From the NCBI GenBank assembly GCA_963920575.1, contig OY986971.1:14312492-14376491 (forward strand): a stretch of DNA of 64,000 nt, read 5' to 3'. Source of the DNA: Narthecium ossifragum. Lineage: Eukaryota; Streptophyta; Magnoliopsida; Dioscoreales; Nartheciaceae. Shown in pieces: positions 1 to 10,855 of this stretch. The notes under the pieces are model-generated. The model searched no databases and had not been told where the DNA came from. It was given only the letters and a program-made list of their open reading frames with translations. The translations under genes and the position numbers were made by a program. Position 1 is the stretch's first letter, and every line of letters begins with the position of its first letter.

Positions 1-272
1 CTTATCTCAACTCCCTAATAACAAGGACTCATAATAAGAACTGATTTAAGCAAATCATAAACTGAACTTAATCTAGGAAACTGACTCAATCAAGATAACT
101 ACTAACTAGGAAATCAACTAAGTAACCAAACCAACTTGGGGATAGGAATCCTTTTGGCTGGTTGGGCTTAGGACACCCAAAGGGACCTGGTTGCAGCCAG
201 CTCCTTGGTGTGGGCCCACCCAAGCAAGGATGTGGGTCCCTTCTTGGATTGGCTCAGTTCGTCCTCGTATCA
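1..272 (-). repeat. partial 3' LTR of A-n copy 1
   Basis: The sequence repeats 3149-3420 with few differences and ends CTCGTATCA, the minus-strand LTR start TGATACGAG. The rest of the LTR lies left of the window. Confidence 0.85.
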
Positions 273-2505
273 TCCCCTCTCCCTTCGAAATTGGCCTTGT
301 CCTCAAGGCCTGAATTTGCTGATGGAAAAGGGCTCTGCTCTTCTTGGACCGGAGTGACGTGGTTGGACTGCAACTGCAACTTTGGATTCGGTGGTGAGAA
401 ACCTGGTCGGTCCCATGGTGGATCTAATGGTATCCGAAGCGGCGAGTCAGGGGGCCATGCTGCCGGTCTAGAAGGAGGAGGCTGAAACTTAGGTGGATCT
501 GGTGGCCTATGGAACTCCAAGAAGTAGAGGGCGGCTGTAGATCGACGATTGGGCCACCTCAAGTGCTGGCGTCCTAGGTCAAAGACTCGGTCAACCTGAA
601 TCAAATCCTTCCAAGGTGGAAGTAGACCCAAGACGGCGGCTGGATACAGTCGTGCCGAGGACAAAGCATCCAGGGGACGATCTGATGGTTCAGGTGGCTC
701 CAAGCATGGGATCTTCAATGGTTCTCCTGGATCATCCTCGTCACGTCCCATGATTAGTGTCGCCCATGACCATAGAACAAGATCTGATCTCCGTGGCCTT
801 GTCGGATGTGCAGGGTCTTGGCTTGATGCTGAGTCATGCTCGCTTTGGTCCAGTCTGAAGTGAAGTCGGCTGGGCCACGCTTCTGCTGCACTATTTTGAT
901 CTTGATCAGGTTCAGTTTGGCTGAGCTTGATGGAGCTTGGCTGGCTGCAATCAGATCTAGCCGGATTGATTCTGGCTGCATCCAATTGAGTCTGACTTAG
1001 CCTGGTCTGATTTGAGCTTGGTCGGATCTGGTTGGTGTAACCAAACCTGGTTGTGCTTGGATGAAATTTGACCAAGTCTTGTAAGCTGCAATTTGACTTG
1101 ATCAATTGTAGGTGATGGAGTCGGAGTTTGATCAGGTTCAAACCGTAGTGATTTGATTTGATCTGATCAGATGGCTGAAGTGCTCTGGCAACTGAGAGGT
1201 GACTGAACTTGGTTGCCGGTGAGGGATGTTCATCAGGGTTTGGATCCCATGGAGAATAGGGGATGAGAGGATGGGGGTTCGGTCCAGGTGGCGGATCTGG
1301 AGGGGGTTTGGGGTCAGCCTCGGTAAGGCTACGGGAAGGGTCAGGAGGGTTGGGGGATGGTCTTTGGTGGCTTGAGAGATCCTTCAGTGGGCCATGGAAG
1401 GAGGTTATGGTAGGATCAGGGACAGGTTAGGCAACGATTACCTTGGGGGTTGCTGTCGGAGTTGAAGGAGAGGGATTTGCGATTGGGGTAGGAGTGAGGA
1501 AGACCTTGGGGGAGGTTACATGGTGCGGGGAGGGCTTCAACTAAGGTGAGGTTGGCTGCTAAAGAGGAATTGCAGGTGGGAAGGTAGGGTTTGGATGAGG
1601 GAAATAACGAAGGAGATGATGGCAGGATGTTGACTGGGCTGGGATGTGGTGTGGTAAGGGGGCAGCGGGTGTTGTTCATGGTTTGGGTCATGGGGCAGCT
1701 CATGGGTAGGGGGAGTATGAGGTGTCCTAATCCAGGTAGAGCTAGGTTTAGGTTCTGAAATCCAAGTTGTAGCTAGAATGGGATTTTGGCTGGAAATCTG
1801 AACTCCAATAGGGCTTGACTGATTTGTAGGAGAATATCGTTGGATCATTGCTTCCCACTGTTCTTCTGAAGGGTAAGGTAGAGGGATCCAACATTGGACA
1901 GCTTCCTTCCATTGTTCAACGGTAGGGTAAGCCGTACTGCAAGTTTGACTAGGATTCCTAGTTGGAGTAGGATTTGTAATCCTAGTTCCAGTAGGATTTT
2001 GAGTCCAAGTCGTACTCTGAGTTTGATTCAGATTCCTAGTTGGAGCAGGATTTGTAATCCTAGTTCCAATAGGATTCGGAGTCCAAGTTGTACTCAAATA
2101 GCCATTGGTGTTTGTAGGTTTGGGATGGTTGTAGGGAGTAGGTAATGGCTGATACGGTGGGGATGGATTGTAGGGAAGACTAGGGTTGTACGGTGCGTAG
2201 GGAGGTGGCATAGGCTGCTGGTATGGAGGTGGGTGATAGGCTTGATATAGGGGCTGTTCATATGCAGGTGAGGTGTGAGGAAGGTAGTAATGGGGTTGGG
2301 GAAGAATTGGATTGTAGGCTGCATAGGGTGGAGGTTGGTTAGGGTTAGGGTTCTGTAGGGATAATGATGGAAGTAAGGGATGATGATGTGGAAGAGAGGT
2401 TTGACCAGGTAGAGGAGTAGGTCTGGTCGGATGAACAGTGATTTGTGTAGGGGTTGAGCAATCCGCGGTATAACTAGGGTTTTGGCCAGGTACTCTTCCT
2501 GCCAT
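254..2505 (-). pseudogene. broken proline-rich ORF of A-n copy 1
   Basis: The ATG at 2505 begins MAGRVPGQNPSY, as in the intact copy at 37857-40157. The first frame runs to about 1660, shifts, runs on to about 1430, shifts again, and a last frame of about 290 codons ends at 254, 19 bases inside the 3' LTR. The N-terminal part is rich in P, Y, Q and H and has tandem blocks of the type NPTGTRITNPTPTRNPSQ. The C-terminal part has the blocks WSWATLIMGRDEDDPGEPLK, GLLPPWKDLIQVD and ALYFLEF, shared with other copies. No gag-pol motif is seen. The function is unknown, and two frameshifts make this copy non-functional. Confidence 0.7.
273..310 (-). promoter_or_regulatory. polypurine tract and conserved hairpin, A-n copy 1
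   Basis: Next to the 3' LTR, 273-287 reads as CGAAGGGAGAGGGGA on the minus strand, a plus-strand primer tract. Five bases upstream in element sense, 293-310 is GGCCTTGAGGACAAGGCC, a perfect 7-bp stem with a 4-base loop. The same hairpin is found in every A, A-n and B copy that retains its 3' end. Confidence 0.75.
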
Positions 2506-2552
2506 GTGGACTCTTTCGGAAGGATTCTGGACGGCACAGGTAGGAGGAAAGA

Positions 2553-2564
2553 GCTCTGATGCCA
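2553..2564 (-). promoter_or_regulatory. primer binding site, initiator tRNA-Met type (one variant base)
   Basis: The minus strand reads TGGCATCAGAGC three bases after the 5' LTR. The usual initiator-Met site is TGGTATCAGAGC. Confidence 0.8.
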
Positions 2565-2567
2565 AGT

Positions 2568-3420
2568 TGATACGATGCACCTTCTTATGGGCTTTCGTAT
2601 CGGGTCTCTTGCCTTATCTCAGATCCTCTTTAGCCAAATCTATGGCTAGGTCGAGAGATACCTTTAGGGTTTTAGGAGAAGCACCCTAGGTATTTGACGA
2701 GGAAGACGAAGACTAGAGGAGGAGATGGATGAGAAGAGGGATACCTTGCAGCTCCTCTAGGGTTGGCTGGCTTCTCTTGGAGATCCAAGCCTTGGTGAAC
2801 GTGGTGGAGGGAAGCACGGCAGCCAAGGGGACGCCGGTGATGGGGACGTGCACTGTAGATGGCAGCGGTGGACGGCAATGGATGGTGGCCGGCTGGTGGA
2901 GAAAGAATCCGGCAGGAGAGAGATGAAGGTGGCTGGTGGATTTCTGTGGAAACTAGGGTTACAGCTACTCCTATATTACTACTACTCCTAAGATTTATCT
3001 CTACTAAATAATAACTCTCATAAATTCGTCCATCCATAATACAAGCTATAGAGGTCCTTTTATAGAGGCCTCAAGAGAGTTCTACTCCAACCTGAATACT
3101 ACCTTGCTTTAATCAGCAAGTAACCAGACTTTTCTAATAAGACTCAATCTTATCTCAACTCCCTAATAACAAGGACTCATAATAAGAACTGATTTAAGCA
3201 AATCATAAACTGAACTTAATCTAGGAAACTGACTCAATCAAGATAACTACTAACTAGGAAATCAACTAAGTAACCAAACCAGCTTGGGGATAGGAATCCT
3301 TTTGGCTGGTTGGGCTTAGGACACCCAAAGGGACCTGGTTGCAGCCAGCTCCTTGGCGTGGGCCCACCCAAGCAAGGACGTGGGTCCCTTCTTGGATTGG
3401 CTCAGTTCGTCCTCGTATCA
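2568..3420 (-). repeat. 5' LTR of A-n copy 1
   Basis: This is an 853-bp LTR with ends TGATACGATG and CCTCGTATCA. A TATA box, CTCTATAAAAGG on the minus strand, lies at 3055-3066. Confidence 0.85.
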
Positions 3421-5499
3421 AAACGGATATAACAAGGGTTCTAATACAACAGATTTACAAGGGATCAACACAGTCCCCAAAAAGCTACAACACCCACCGG
3501 GGTCTCAGCAAAGGCACAAAGAAAACCCTCCTGACCCTCAGACATGGCCAAGAGCCGGCGCGCTGCCACGGGACGACCGAGGGGGAAACACCGGAGAGGA
3601 GCTGGGACATGCACCTGCAAACAACACAGTCCAGGTAGGAATGAGCAACAGCTCAACAGGGTCCTACTCTACCACTCTCGCTAAGAAGGCCAACCCAAAC
3701 GAACAAGCTCTGTGCCAAGTACTGAGGCTTGCCAAGGATCCCATAAATCCTGTCAATAACCCGAAGGGCTCCTGTCCCAAGTACGCCCCTCCGACAACCA
3801 CTGCTCAGGGTTAGGCAACTCTGACAATCCCTGTCGCAGGGTGGACATGGCGCTACTAGTAGAACACCTTCTCCAAGCGGGATCTCCACACTTGGCGGAA
3901 CGATCGTGATTAAGACTACCATCTCTCAGTACTCCAAGCAGCAAAGCCAACACGACCCCTAACTCCCGACCAAAGACTAAGTCTAGCCAGGGAGTCCATC
4001 GATCCCATCGATGTTTCTCCCCCCAGGGTTCTTGTCCAACGTACGTCCCTCCGATAGCCACTGCACGAGGACTGGGCTACCTCCGACGGTCCTTGTCACA
4101 GGGTGGGCCAGACGATACCTGTAGGACACCCTTGCCCATGCTGGACACCAGCATGGGGACACAAGTCGGGTAACGGCATCCACCACTTAGCCTTTGATCA
4201 CCGAAGTCCACGGGTCAACCCCACCCAGTCTAACCTAGCATGTCTAATGCACAGGGAACAGGGCAGGATATGAATAAGGAAGACAGTAACAAACAACACA
4301 GCAGGGGCACACATTCGGCCCATTTATACTAAACACTCCCGAGGGTAATGACTCCTTCGGTTCACCACAAAACAGTAAAAAATAAGCAATTATACAGTAT
4401 GAGAGAACATGGTAAGCCCCGAGGGCAAAACAGCATTTAAAACAAGTAAAAACCTTCCCTGCCTCAAAGGGGATCGATCTCATGCAACAATGAGATCGAT
4501 CTTCCTTGAGTTAGGAAGCAACCACACCGGTCCTCCAACAGGATCAATCTCCACCCATATGGAGATCGATCTAGGTCGTGACCCAAGAGACACCTCAGCC
4601 GACCGCTAAGAGATCGATCTCCCAACCTCAGGGAGATCGATCCCGCTCGGGCGGGGCATGCCACCCCCAAAGAGATCGATCTCAAGCCATATGAGATCGA
4701 TCCCAATGGGTTCACCGGTGGCCGGACGGCGAAGAATACCGCCGGACACCACAACCATTCCTTATCAAACTTGATGGACTGCTAGATCTAAGAACCTACG
4801 AAGCTACTCATGGCTTCAAAACCGGAAATCATCAACTCCACAAGGAGATCTATCGAAATCAAAACCGGATTTCAAACCTTTAAACAGCCGGAGTCTTTGA
4901 GTAAGAACCCTACCTCCACAAAGCTGCTTCGATCCACGAAGCCTAGCCTAGGATCTTCCTCACGCCGTCACGGTTCCAACGAGCTTTCAAGCTCCAGAAA
5001 CGGTGGCCGGAGGAGGGAGAACGGAGGAGGAAGGGGCTGCCGGAACAGGGGAAGAAAACAGAGCCGGGAGGAAGAAGAAAGAAGAAGAGAAAGAAAGGAA
5101 GGAGGAGGGGAAGGGGATAAGGCCGGGGAAAAGCCGGCGAAGGCGGGGGAAAGGCGAAGGAGGGGAGCAAAAGTCTCCCCTCCCCTAACAGGGGAAGCGA
5201 CGGCCTTCGCCGTGGCCGTCCTTCGAACTCCACCGCCAACGACTTCCAGGGCAAGTGAGATCGATCTTCCTTGACAAAGGGATCGATCTCCTCTGCCCAG
5301 AAAGGCAAACTTGGGCTGAAATACAAGCCCAAGCCCAGAACTTCCGATCTCGGGTCCACCTATCCTTTCTAAACAAACACAAGCACTAAACAAGGTATGT
5401 GTGTGCACACCCAGTGTGAAACGACCGCCAAGGCGCAATTTCCCAAATTGCCCTTGGGGTCAACAACAAGCCACGGGGATAGAGGGGCGGGTCCTCACA
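3421..5499 (-). repeat. Del/Tekay-like LTR fragment, minus orientation
   Basis: This is not A or B sequence. Two stretches match, in reverse, the long solo LTR at 31454-61599: 3610-3660 matches 56308-56350 (the CCTTACTGAGC...CCTACCTGG area), and 5397-5460 matches 36020-36090 (ACCCCAAGGGCAATTTGG area). The right end GGGTCCTCACA is the reverse of that LTR's start TGTGAGGTCCCG. A-n copy 1 is inserted into it at 3420/3421. An imperfect duplication, about 3770-3850 against 4035-4115, lies inside. The Del/Tekay name is by general resemblance only, since no coding domain is attached. Confidence 0.6.
4472..4702. repeat. cluster of four GATCGATC-armed hairpins (fifth at 5259-5288)
   Basis: Inverted pairs of GATCGATCTC and GAGATCGATC with 10-12 base loops lie at 4472-4501, 4542-4571, 4612-4642 and 4674-4702. 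A fifth lies at 5259-5288. Arms are 8-11 bases and loop sequences differ. All sit in the Del-like LTR. Confidence 0.75.
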
Positions 5500-5504
5500 C
5501 ACAA

Positions 5505-5821
5505 CCCTTGGATCGATCCTACCCCTCCCAGCCAAGCCACTTGACCAAGTTGGTTCAGCCTAACCCAATCCATCAGCCACTCTGATTAGGACCCGGTTGA
5601 CCAAGTCAACAAGCCCACTTGACTCAATCAGCCCAACCCCTTCACCCAATCAGGTCCTATCCTATCAGGCTTAGCCAAATCTGAACCAGCTCAAGCCAGA
5701 TCCGATCCAGCTAACCAGATTCAGCCAATTGGACTCAAATCAAGTCCGATCAGGCCAATTCTGATCGATTGGAGCAGTAGATACCCGATACGAGAGGATT
5801 ATGAGTAGACCGCTCGTATCA
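5505..5821 (+). repeat. 3' end of a family B LTR, plus orientation
   Basis: The text runs through the CAGCCAATTGGACTCAAATC and GATCGATTGGAGCAGTAGA segments typical of B LTR ends and closes GACCGCTCGTATCA. The 5' part is missing; the join with the Del-like LTR is near 5500-5507. Confidence 0.65.
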
Positions 5822-6601
5822 TTCACCATGGGTGCGACCAGGATTTTCACCTCCGAGCTCATAGCTACAGTGTGGTCCAGCCAGGTTACTCCGGTCCGAC
5901 AAGAGCAGAGCCCTTTTGCCTCAGCAAATTCAGGCCTTGAGGACAAGGCCAATTTCGAAGGGAGAGGGGATGACACGTGATACGAGAGGACTACTCGTAA
6001 TCCTCTCGTATCGAGTCTCTACTGCTCCAATCGATCAGAATTGGCCTGATCGGACTTGATTTGAGTCCAATTGGCTGATCTGGCTTGAGCTGGTTCGGAT
6101 CTGACTGAGCCTGATTAGATAGGACTTGACTGGGTCAAGTCTGATTGGTTGATTGGCTCAAGGAATTGGAACTGGCTCGAATTGGGTTAAGTGGCTTGGC
6201 TGAACCAGCTTAAGTTGGCTGAGCCGATTTGGTTGGGCTGAACCAGACTGGATCCGAGGGCTGAGAGTCGCCGGAGTGGATCGCCGGTGTAGGGCGTCGG
6301 CGGCGATCGGGATACTGGCAGGAAGGTTCGTGGGTTGATGGGGAAGAGATCCACCGGAGCGGATCGGTCGGATAGACGCCGGGGTGACGGGATCTTAAGG
6401 TCGACGGCGGTGGGATTTGGGTTGCCGGCGTCGGGGAAGACAGAGAGCTTAGCGAGGGGCCGGAAACGGTCGGGAAAGGTCGGGATCTGGTATACGGAGG
6501 TAGGGGAAAGGTTTTAGGAAGGTTTGGGGCTGAGATCGGAGTCAGGAAAGGGTTGCCGGCGGCGGCTGTGAAGTGGGAAATGGTGAGGAGGTCGCCGGAG
6601 A

Positions 6602-7410
6602 TGTTACGCCGTGCTTTCTCGTAGGCACGTGTACCTGGTCTCTTCCCAGGTCTCAGTTCTTCCTTAGTCAAATCTATGGCTAGGTCGAGAGATACCTTTA
6701 GGGTTTTAGGAGAAGGACCCTAGGTATTCGACGAGGAAGATGAAGACTGAAGGTAGGAGACGGTAGAGAAGAGGTTACCTTGCAGATCCTCTTGTGGTTG
6801 GCTGGTTACTCTTGGAGATCCACGCCAAGAGAGGTGGAAGAAGGGGGGCCGGCAGCCAAGGAGGACGCCGGGATGGGAGCGGTGGCTGGTAGCGGCGAAC
6901 GGCGGTGGTGATGGTGGTAGCCGGCGGGTGGAGAAGGCCAGCAAGAGAGAGAAACGTGGGAGGGGCTGGTGGTGGTGGAATATTAAATTAGAACTACTCC
7001 TAAGATATCCTACTTTAACTACTAACTTTATTCTTCAATGCCTAAAACCTAATACAAGCTATGGAGGTCCTTTTATAGAGGCCTCAAGAGAGTCCTACTT
7101 CAACTAGAGAACTACCTTGCTATAATCAGCAAGTAACCATACTTTCCTACTAAGACTCAATCATAACTCAAACTCCCTAACAAACTGGACTCAAAATAGG
7201 AACTAATAAAACAAAGCATAAACTGGACTCAAACTAGGAAATCAACTAGGAAAGCAATTAAGAACTAAGGTAGTAACCAGCTAAGGCCGGCTTGGCTAAG
7301 CCACCTCAAGGGACGTGGGTCCCATCTAGCCTTGACCATGGGTCCGCCCATGCTTGGGTTTGGGCGTGGATCTGGTCTGGCCGGATTCAGCGATGGTTGA
7401 GCTCGTAACA
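6602..7410 (-). repeat. 3' LTR of family A element 1
   Basis: This 809-bp LTR has ends TGTTACGCC and GCTCGTAACA in plus-strand reading and matches 10856-11668. Confidence 0.92.
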
Positions 7411-10400
7411 TCCCCTTCCCCTTCAGAACGAGCCTTGGCCTCAAGGCTAAGTGGTGGCACTCGGGAGAGGGCATCTGCAACTGAATTCTCTGAACCCTTC
7501 TTGTACTCGATGTCGAAGTCATAGCCCAGCAATTTCACAAGCCACTTTTGCTGTGCTTCGGTCGACAAGGTCTGTTCCCAAAAATGTTTGAGACTCCTAT
7601 GGTCGGTCCGGACGATGAACTTGGAGCCAAGTAAGTAGGGTCTCCACTTCTGGACAGCCAACGCCAATGCCCGCATCTCCTTCTCATATGTTGATCTTCC
7701 TTGTTCTCTTGGAGGTAACGCCTGGCTGAAGTAGGCGATGGGCTTCTTCTCTTGCATGAGGACTGTACCAATGCCGTAGGAAGAGGCATCACACTCGACT
7801 AAGAAGGGCTTGGTGAAGTCAGGCAAGGCCAAAACAGGCCGGTCATCATGGCTTCCTTGAGTTGCTGGAAAGCTTGTTCCGCCTCGAGGTTCCATTCGAA
7901 GTTACCCTTCTTTAGCAGCTGCGTCAATGGTCTTGCAATTGTCCCGTAGTGCTGTACGAACTTCCGATAGTAACCGGTAAGTCCAAGAAACCCGCGCAGC
8001 TCCTTGACAGTAGTAGGGGACGGCCAACTTATCATGGCAGCAATCTTATCAGCATCCATGGGCCACACCTTCCGGGGAGACGACATGACCTAAGTAGCGA
8101 ACTTGCTGCTGACCGAACTGACACTTGTCCTTCCTTAAGAGAAGTTGGTGTTCTCTTAGGATGGGGAAGACGGTGGACAAGTGACCCAGATGCTCCTGCG
8201 TACTCCGGCTGTAGATTAGTATATCGTCGAAGAAGACTAGGACAAACCTGCGAAGCAAGGGCTCAAAGATGGAGTTCATTAATGCCTGAAAAGTAGAGGG
8301 GGCGTTGGTCAGCCCGAACGGCATAACAAGGAACTCATAGTGACCATGGTGTGTACGGAAGGCAGTTTTTTCAACGTCCGGCAGGTACATCCGGATCTGG
8401 TGATACCCGGAACGAAGATCCAGCTTGGAGAAGATGGCTGCGTTGTGGAGTTCGTCCAGCAACTCGTCAATCACGGGAATAGGGAACTTATCCTTGACTG
8501 TTGCTTTGTTGAGAGCTCGGTAATCGATGCACATGCGCCATGATCCATCCTGCTTCTTGACTAGCAGGACCGGTGATGAGAAGGGGCTGGATGAAGTACG
8601 TATGACACCGTTCTTGAGTAGGGTTGCCACCTGTTGTTCTATCTCCGTCTTCTGGTATTGGGGGTACCTGTAGGGTCGTACATTCACAGGACCTTCTCCT
8701 TGCTTCAATGGTATGTGATGGTCATGCTCACGGGCAGGAGGAAGTCCGGTGGGCTCAGCGAAGAGGTCGGATAATTCCTCCAAGAGGGCGGCCAGAGCAG
8801 GGTCAAGGGGAACGTCCCCTTCAGATTTCCCACCAAGGGTGATCCCGGTTGGGCCTTCTGGACGATCTGAGTTTGGACTGCTCTTCAGCATACAGAGCCA
8901 TCCCTGATCTCCCCTACGGATGCTATGTAGGTCTGCGGCTTCAGAGTAGACCCTGGTGGGTGAGGGTACCTTTATCCCTTGTAACTCGATCTGCTCCTCG
9001 CCGAGATGGAATCTCACCTTCAGCTCCTTAAGGTTCATCTGAATGTCTCCTAGGGTTAGCAGCCACTGTGCTCCTAGGACTGCATCACAACCCTGTAGAG
9101 GTAAGAGGAAGAAGTCCATGTGGACTAGGACTCCCTGGAGATGGACGCCTACCCTGGGACACCTTCCCGGGGACTCTAAGCGTTCACCACTGGCCACGGT
9201 CACATGGAATCCGGGGTTAGTCTGGGGCATGAGACCTAGCTTCTGTGCGAGATGATCTGCCAGGAAGTTGTGGGTGCTTCCTGAATCAATGAGCAAGATG
9301 ATCGGGACTGAGTTTATGGATCCCCTTACTCGAATGGTCTGCGGTGTAGGGGTCCCGACCATAGCATGGAAGGTGATGTAGGGTTCCGGTTCGGCCGGAA
9401 CATCATCTTCACCTGACTCTTCTTCAGGTGGGATCGGATTCCCAGATTCGGCTTCCATGGCTGGTTCCTCATTGACGACCTCAATGCTCAACAACTGCTT
9501 ACAGCGGTGCCCTGGTGTATATGGCTCGTCACATTGGAAGCAAAGTCCCTGTGCTCTTCGTTGTTGCAGTTCAGCTAGAGATAGCTGTCTCCGTTGAGGT
9601 CGGACTAGAGTTTGAGTCTGACTAGGAGTCCTAGTTTGAGTAGGATTAGGAGTCCTAGTCTCACTCGAACTCCAATTTGCGGGCGCGGCACGGGCAGCGG
9701 GGGCTGGACGGGTAGGTGCAGGCGTCGTCCTTGCCGTAGCATGCCGGATCGCATACTGCTTCGCCTCATGAGTCTTGGCGTAGCTGATAGCCTCGGCTAT
9801 GGTGGCTGGTCTAGCGAGCTGAACATCGTACCTGATGGCCGGTTTCAGTCCGCTGATGAAGAGACTCAGTACCACGTCCCGAGCCAAGTGTGGAACACGA
9901 CCTAGACCTCGATCGAACCGGATCTGGTAGTCTCGGACTGAACCATCTTGCTGAATTCGAGTGAGATCGCCGATGGGGTCCTCGTAGGTCGTCGGTCCAT
10001 AGCGCAAGTGCAAGGCATGCTGGAAGGTATGCCATGTTGCGCACTCGTCCGTATCCTTCGACAGTTGGTACCATGTCTGGGCATCTCCATCGAAGTGATG
10101 ATAAGAGAAGAACTGCTCTGCCTTCAGGATCCAGTGAGTAGGATCTGCAGCTCCATCATAGCGGGGGAAGTCCATGCGGGGAATCCGGGCAGCAAGGGGT
10201 TGCTCACGGATTGGGTCATGGGGCTGCTCATAGGCCGGTGGGGTGTGAGGAGGGTAGTAATGGGGTGGTGCAGGAGCTGGGTTGTAGGGGACATGTGGAG
10301 GGGGCGCAGGCTGCTGGTATGGAGGGAGGTGATAGGTTGGATATAGAGGCTGGTATGGTGGGGGTGGAAGGACAGTGGAGCCAGGTGGTGGTGTTAAGGT

Positions 10401-10793
10401 GGTGGGGCCGGCTAGGGGTGTGGTGTGGGCTGGTTGAGCCGGTTGGGTGGGAGGAGTAGGACCTGGTCCAACCAAGATGTAGTTGGGACTAGGGCCGAAT
10501 CCTTCCTGGATATGGACTGGTTCATGAGGAGTCCTAGGGGGACTAGGAGTTGTGGTAGGAGGCTGGTTAGGATTAGGGTTAGGGTTACCTTGCTCTCCCG
10601 CCGTTCCTGGACTCTGTCCCTGCATCTGCAAGGCCATGAACGCCATCCTCTCCGAGAGCCCGAGGATCAAGGCGTGCGTCTCATGCTGCACAGTATGAAG
10701 GGACAGCAGTGATCCCTTGATATCGTCGATTTCTTCTCTGGTTACGGAAAGGTCCCGCTCCTTGGAAGCACTCGCGGCGGTATCTCCGGCCAT
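7326..10793 (-). pseudogene. gag-protease-RT-RNase H polyprotein of element 1 (frameshifted, no integrase)
   Basis: The ATG at 10793 (MAGDTAAS) opens about 914 codons to 8049. A coiled segment and a proline/tyrosine-rich linker occupy residues 20-195. A Retrotrans_gag-type capsid region follows at about 200-365, a zinc knuckle [14 protein letters not shown] near 416-430, a protease with [11 protein letters not shown] near 500, and a reverse transcriptase from about 700 with [13 protein letters not shown] and the catalytic FDDILIYS near 855. The rest of RT and connection is in another frame (7799-8086). RNase H is in a third (7326-7895) with VECDASS, RTDHRSLKH and VADALSR. The frame ends inside the 3' LTR. 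Integrase is missing after VADALSR. Gag lacks 15 residues present in element 2. It would have driven cDNA synthesis in the virus-like particle; this copy is defective. Confidence 0.92.
7411..7448 (-). promoter_or_regulatory. polypurine tract and hairpin, element 1
   Basis: 7411-7424 is the purine tract GAAGGGGAAGGGGA on the minus strand. The hairpin at 7431-7448 is AGCCTTG, loop, CAAGGCT. Both ends of the stem have changed relative to the other copies, yet the terminal bases still pair. Confidence 0.75.
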
Positions 10794-10840
10794 CAACGCA
10801 GCTTTTGGAAGGCTTTAGGCGGCACAGCCGACGGATCGGA

Positions 10841-10852
10841 GCTCTGATACCA
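10841..10852 (-). promoter_or_regulatory. primer binding site, initiator tRNA-Met
   Basis: The minus strand reads TGGTATCAGAGC three bases from the 5' LTR of element 1, an exact match to the plant initiator-Met primer. Confidence 0.9.
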
Positions 10853-10855
10853 AGT

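Larger units (their letters stand above)
1..3420 (-). mobile_element. A-n non-autonomous LTR retrotransposon, copy 1 (3' LTR cut by window edge)
   Basis: On the minus strand the order is 5' LTR (2568-3420), primer site (2553-2564), proline-rich ORF, hairpin and polypurine tract (273-310), and part of the 3' LTR (1-272). The visible 3' LTR end matches the end of the 5' LTR almost base for base, so this is one element. It has no recognisable gag, protease, RT or integrase and must rely on enzymes from another element, probably family A. The flank after the 5' LTR begins AAACG (3421-3425). The partner duplication lies outside the window. Confidence 0.85.

Noticed and set aside
4810..5274. 154-codon plus-strand ORF with Arg/Glu-rich composition
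   Set aside because: Comes from a purine-rich run (5030-5170) in the Del-like LTR; no homologous frame in related LTR pieces.
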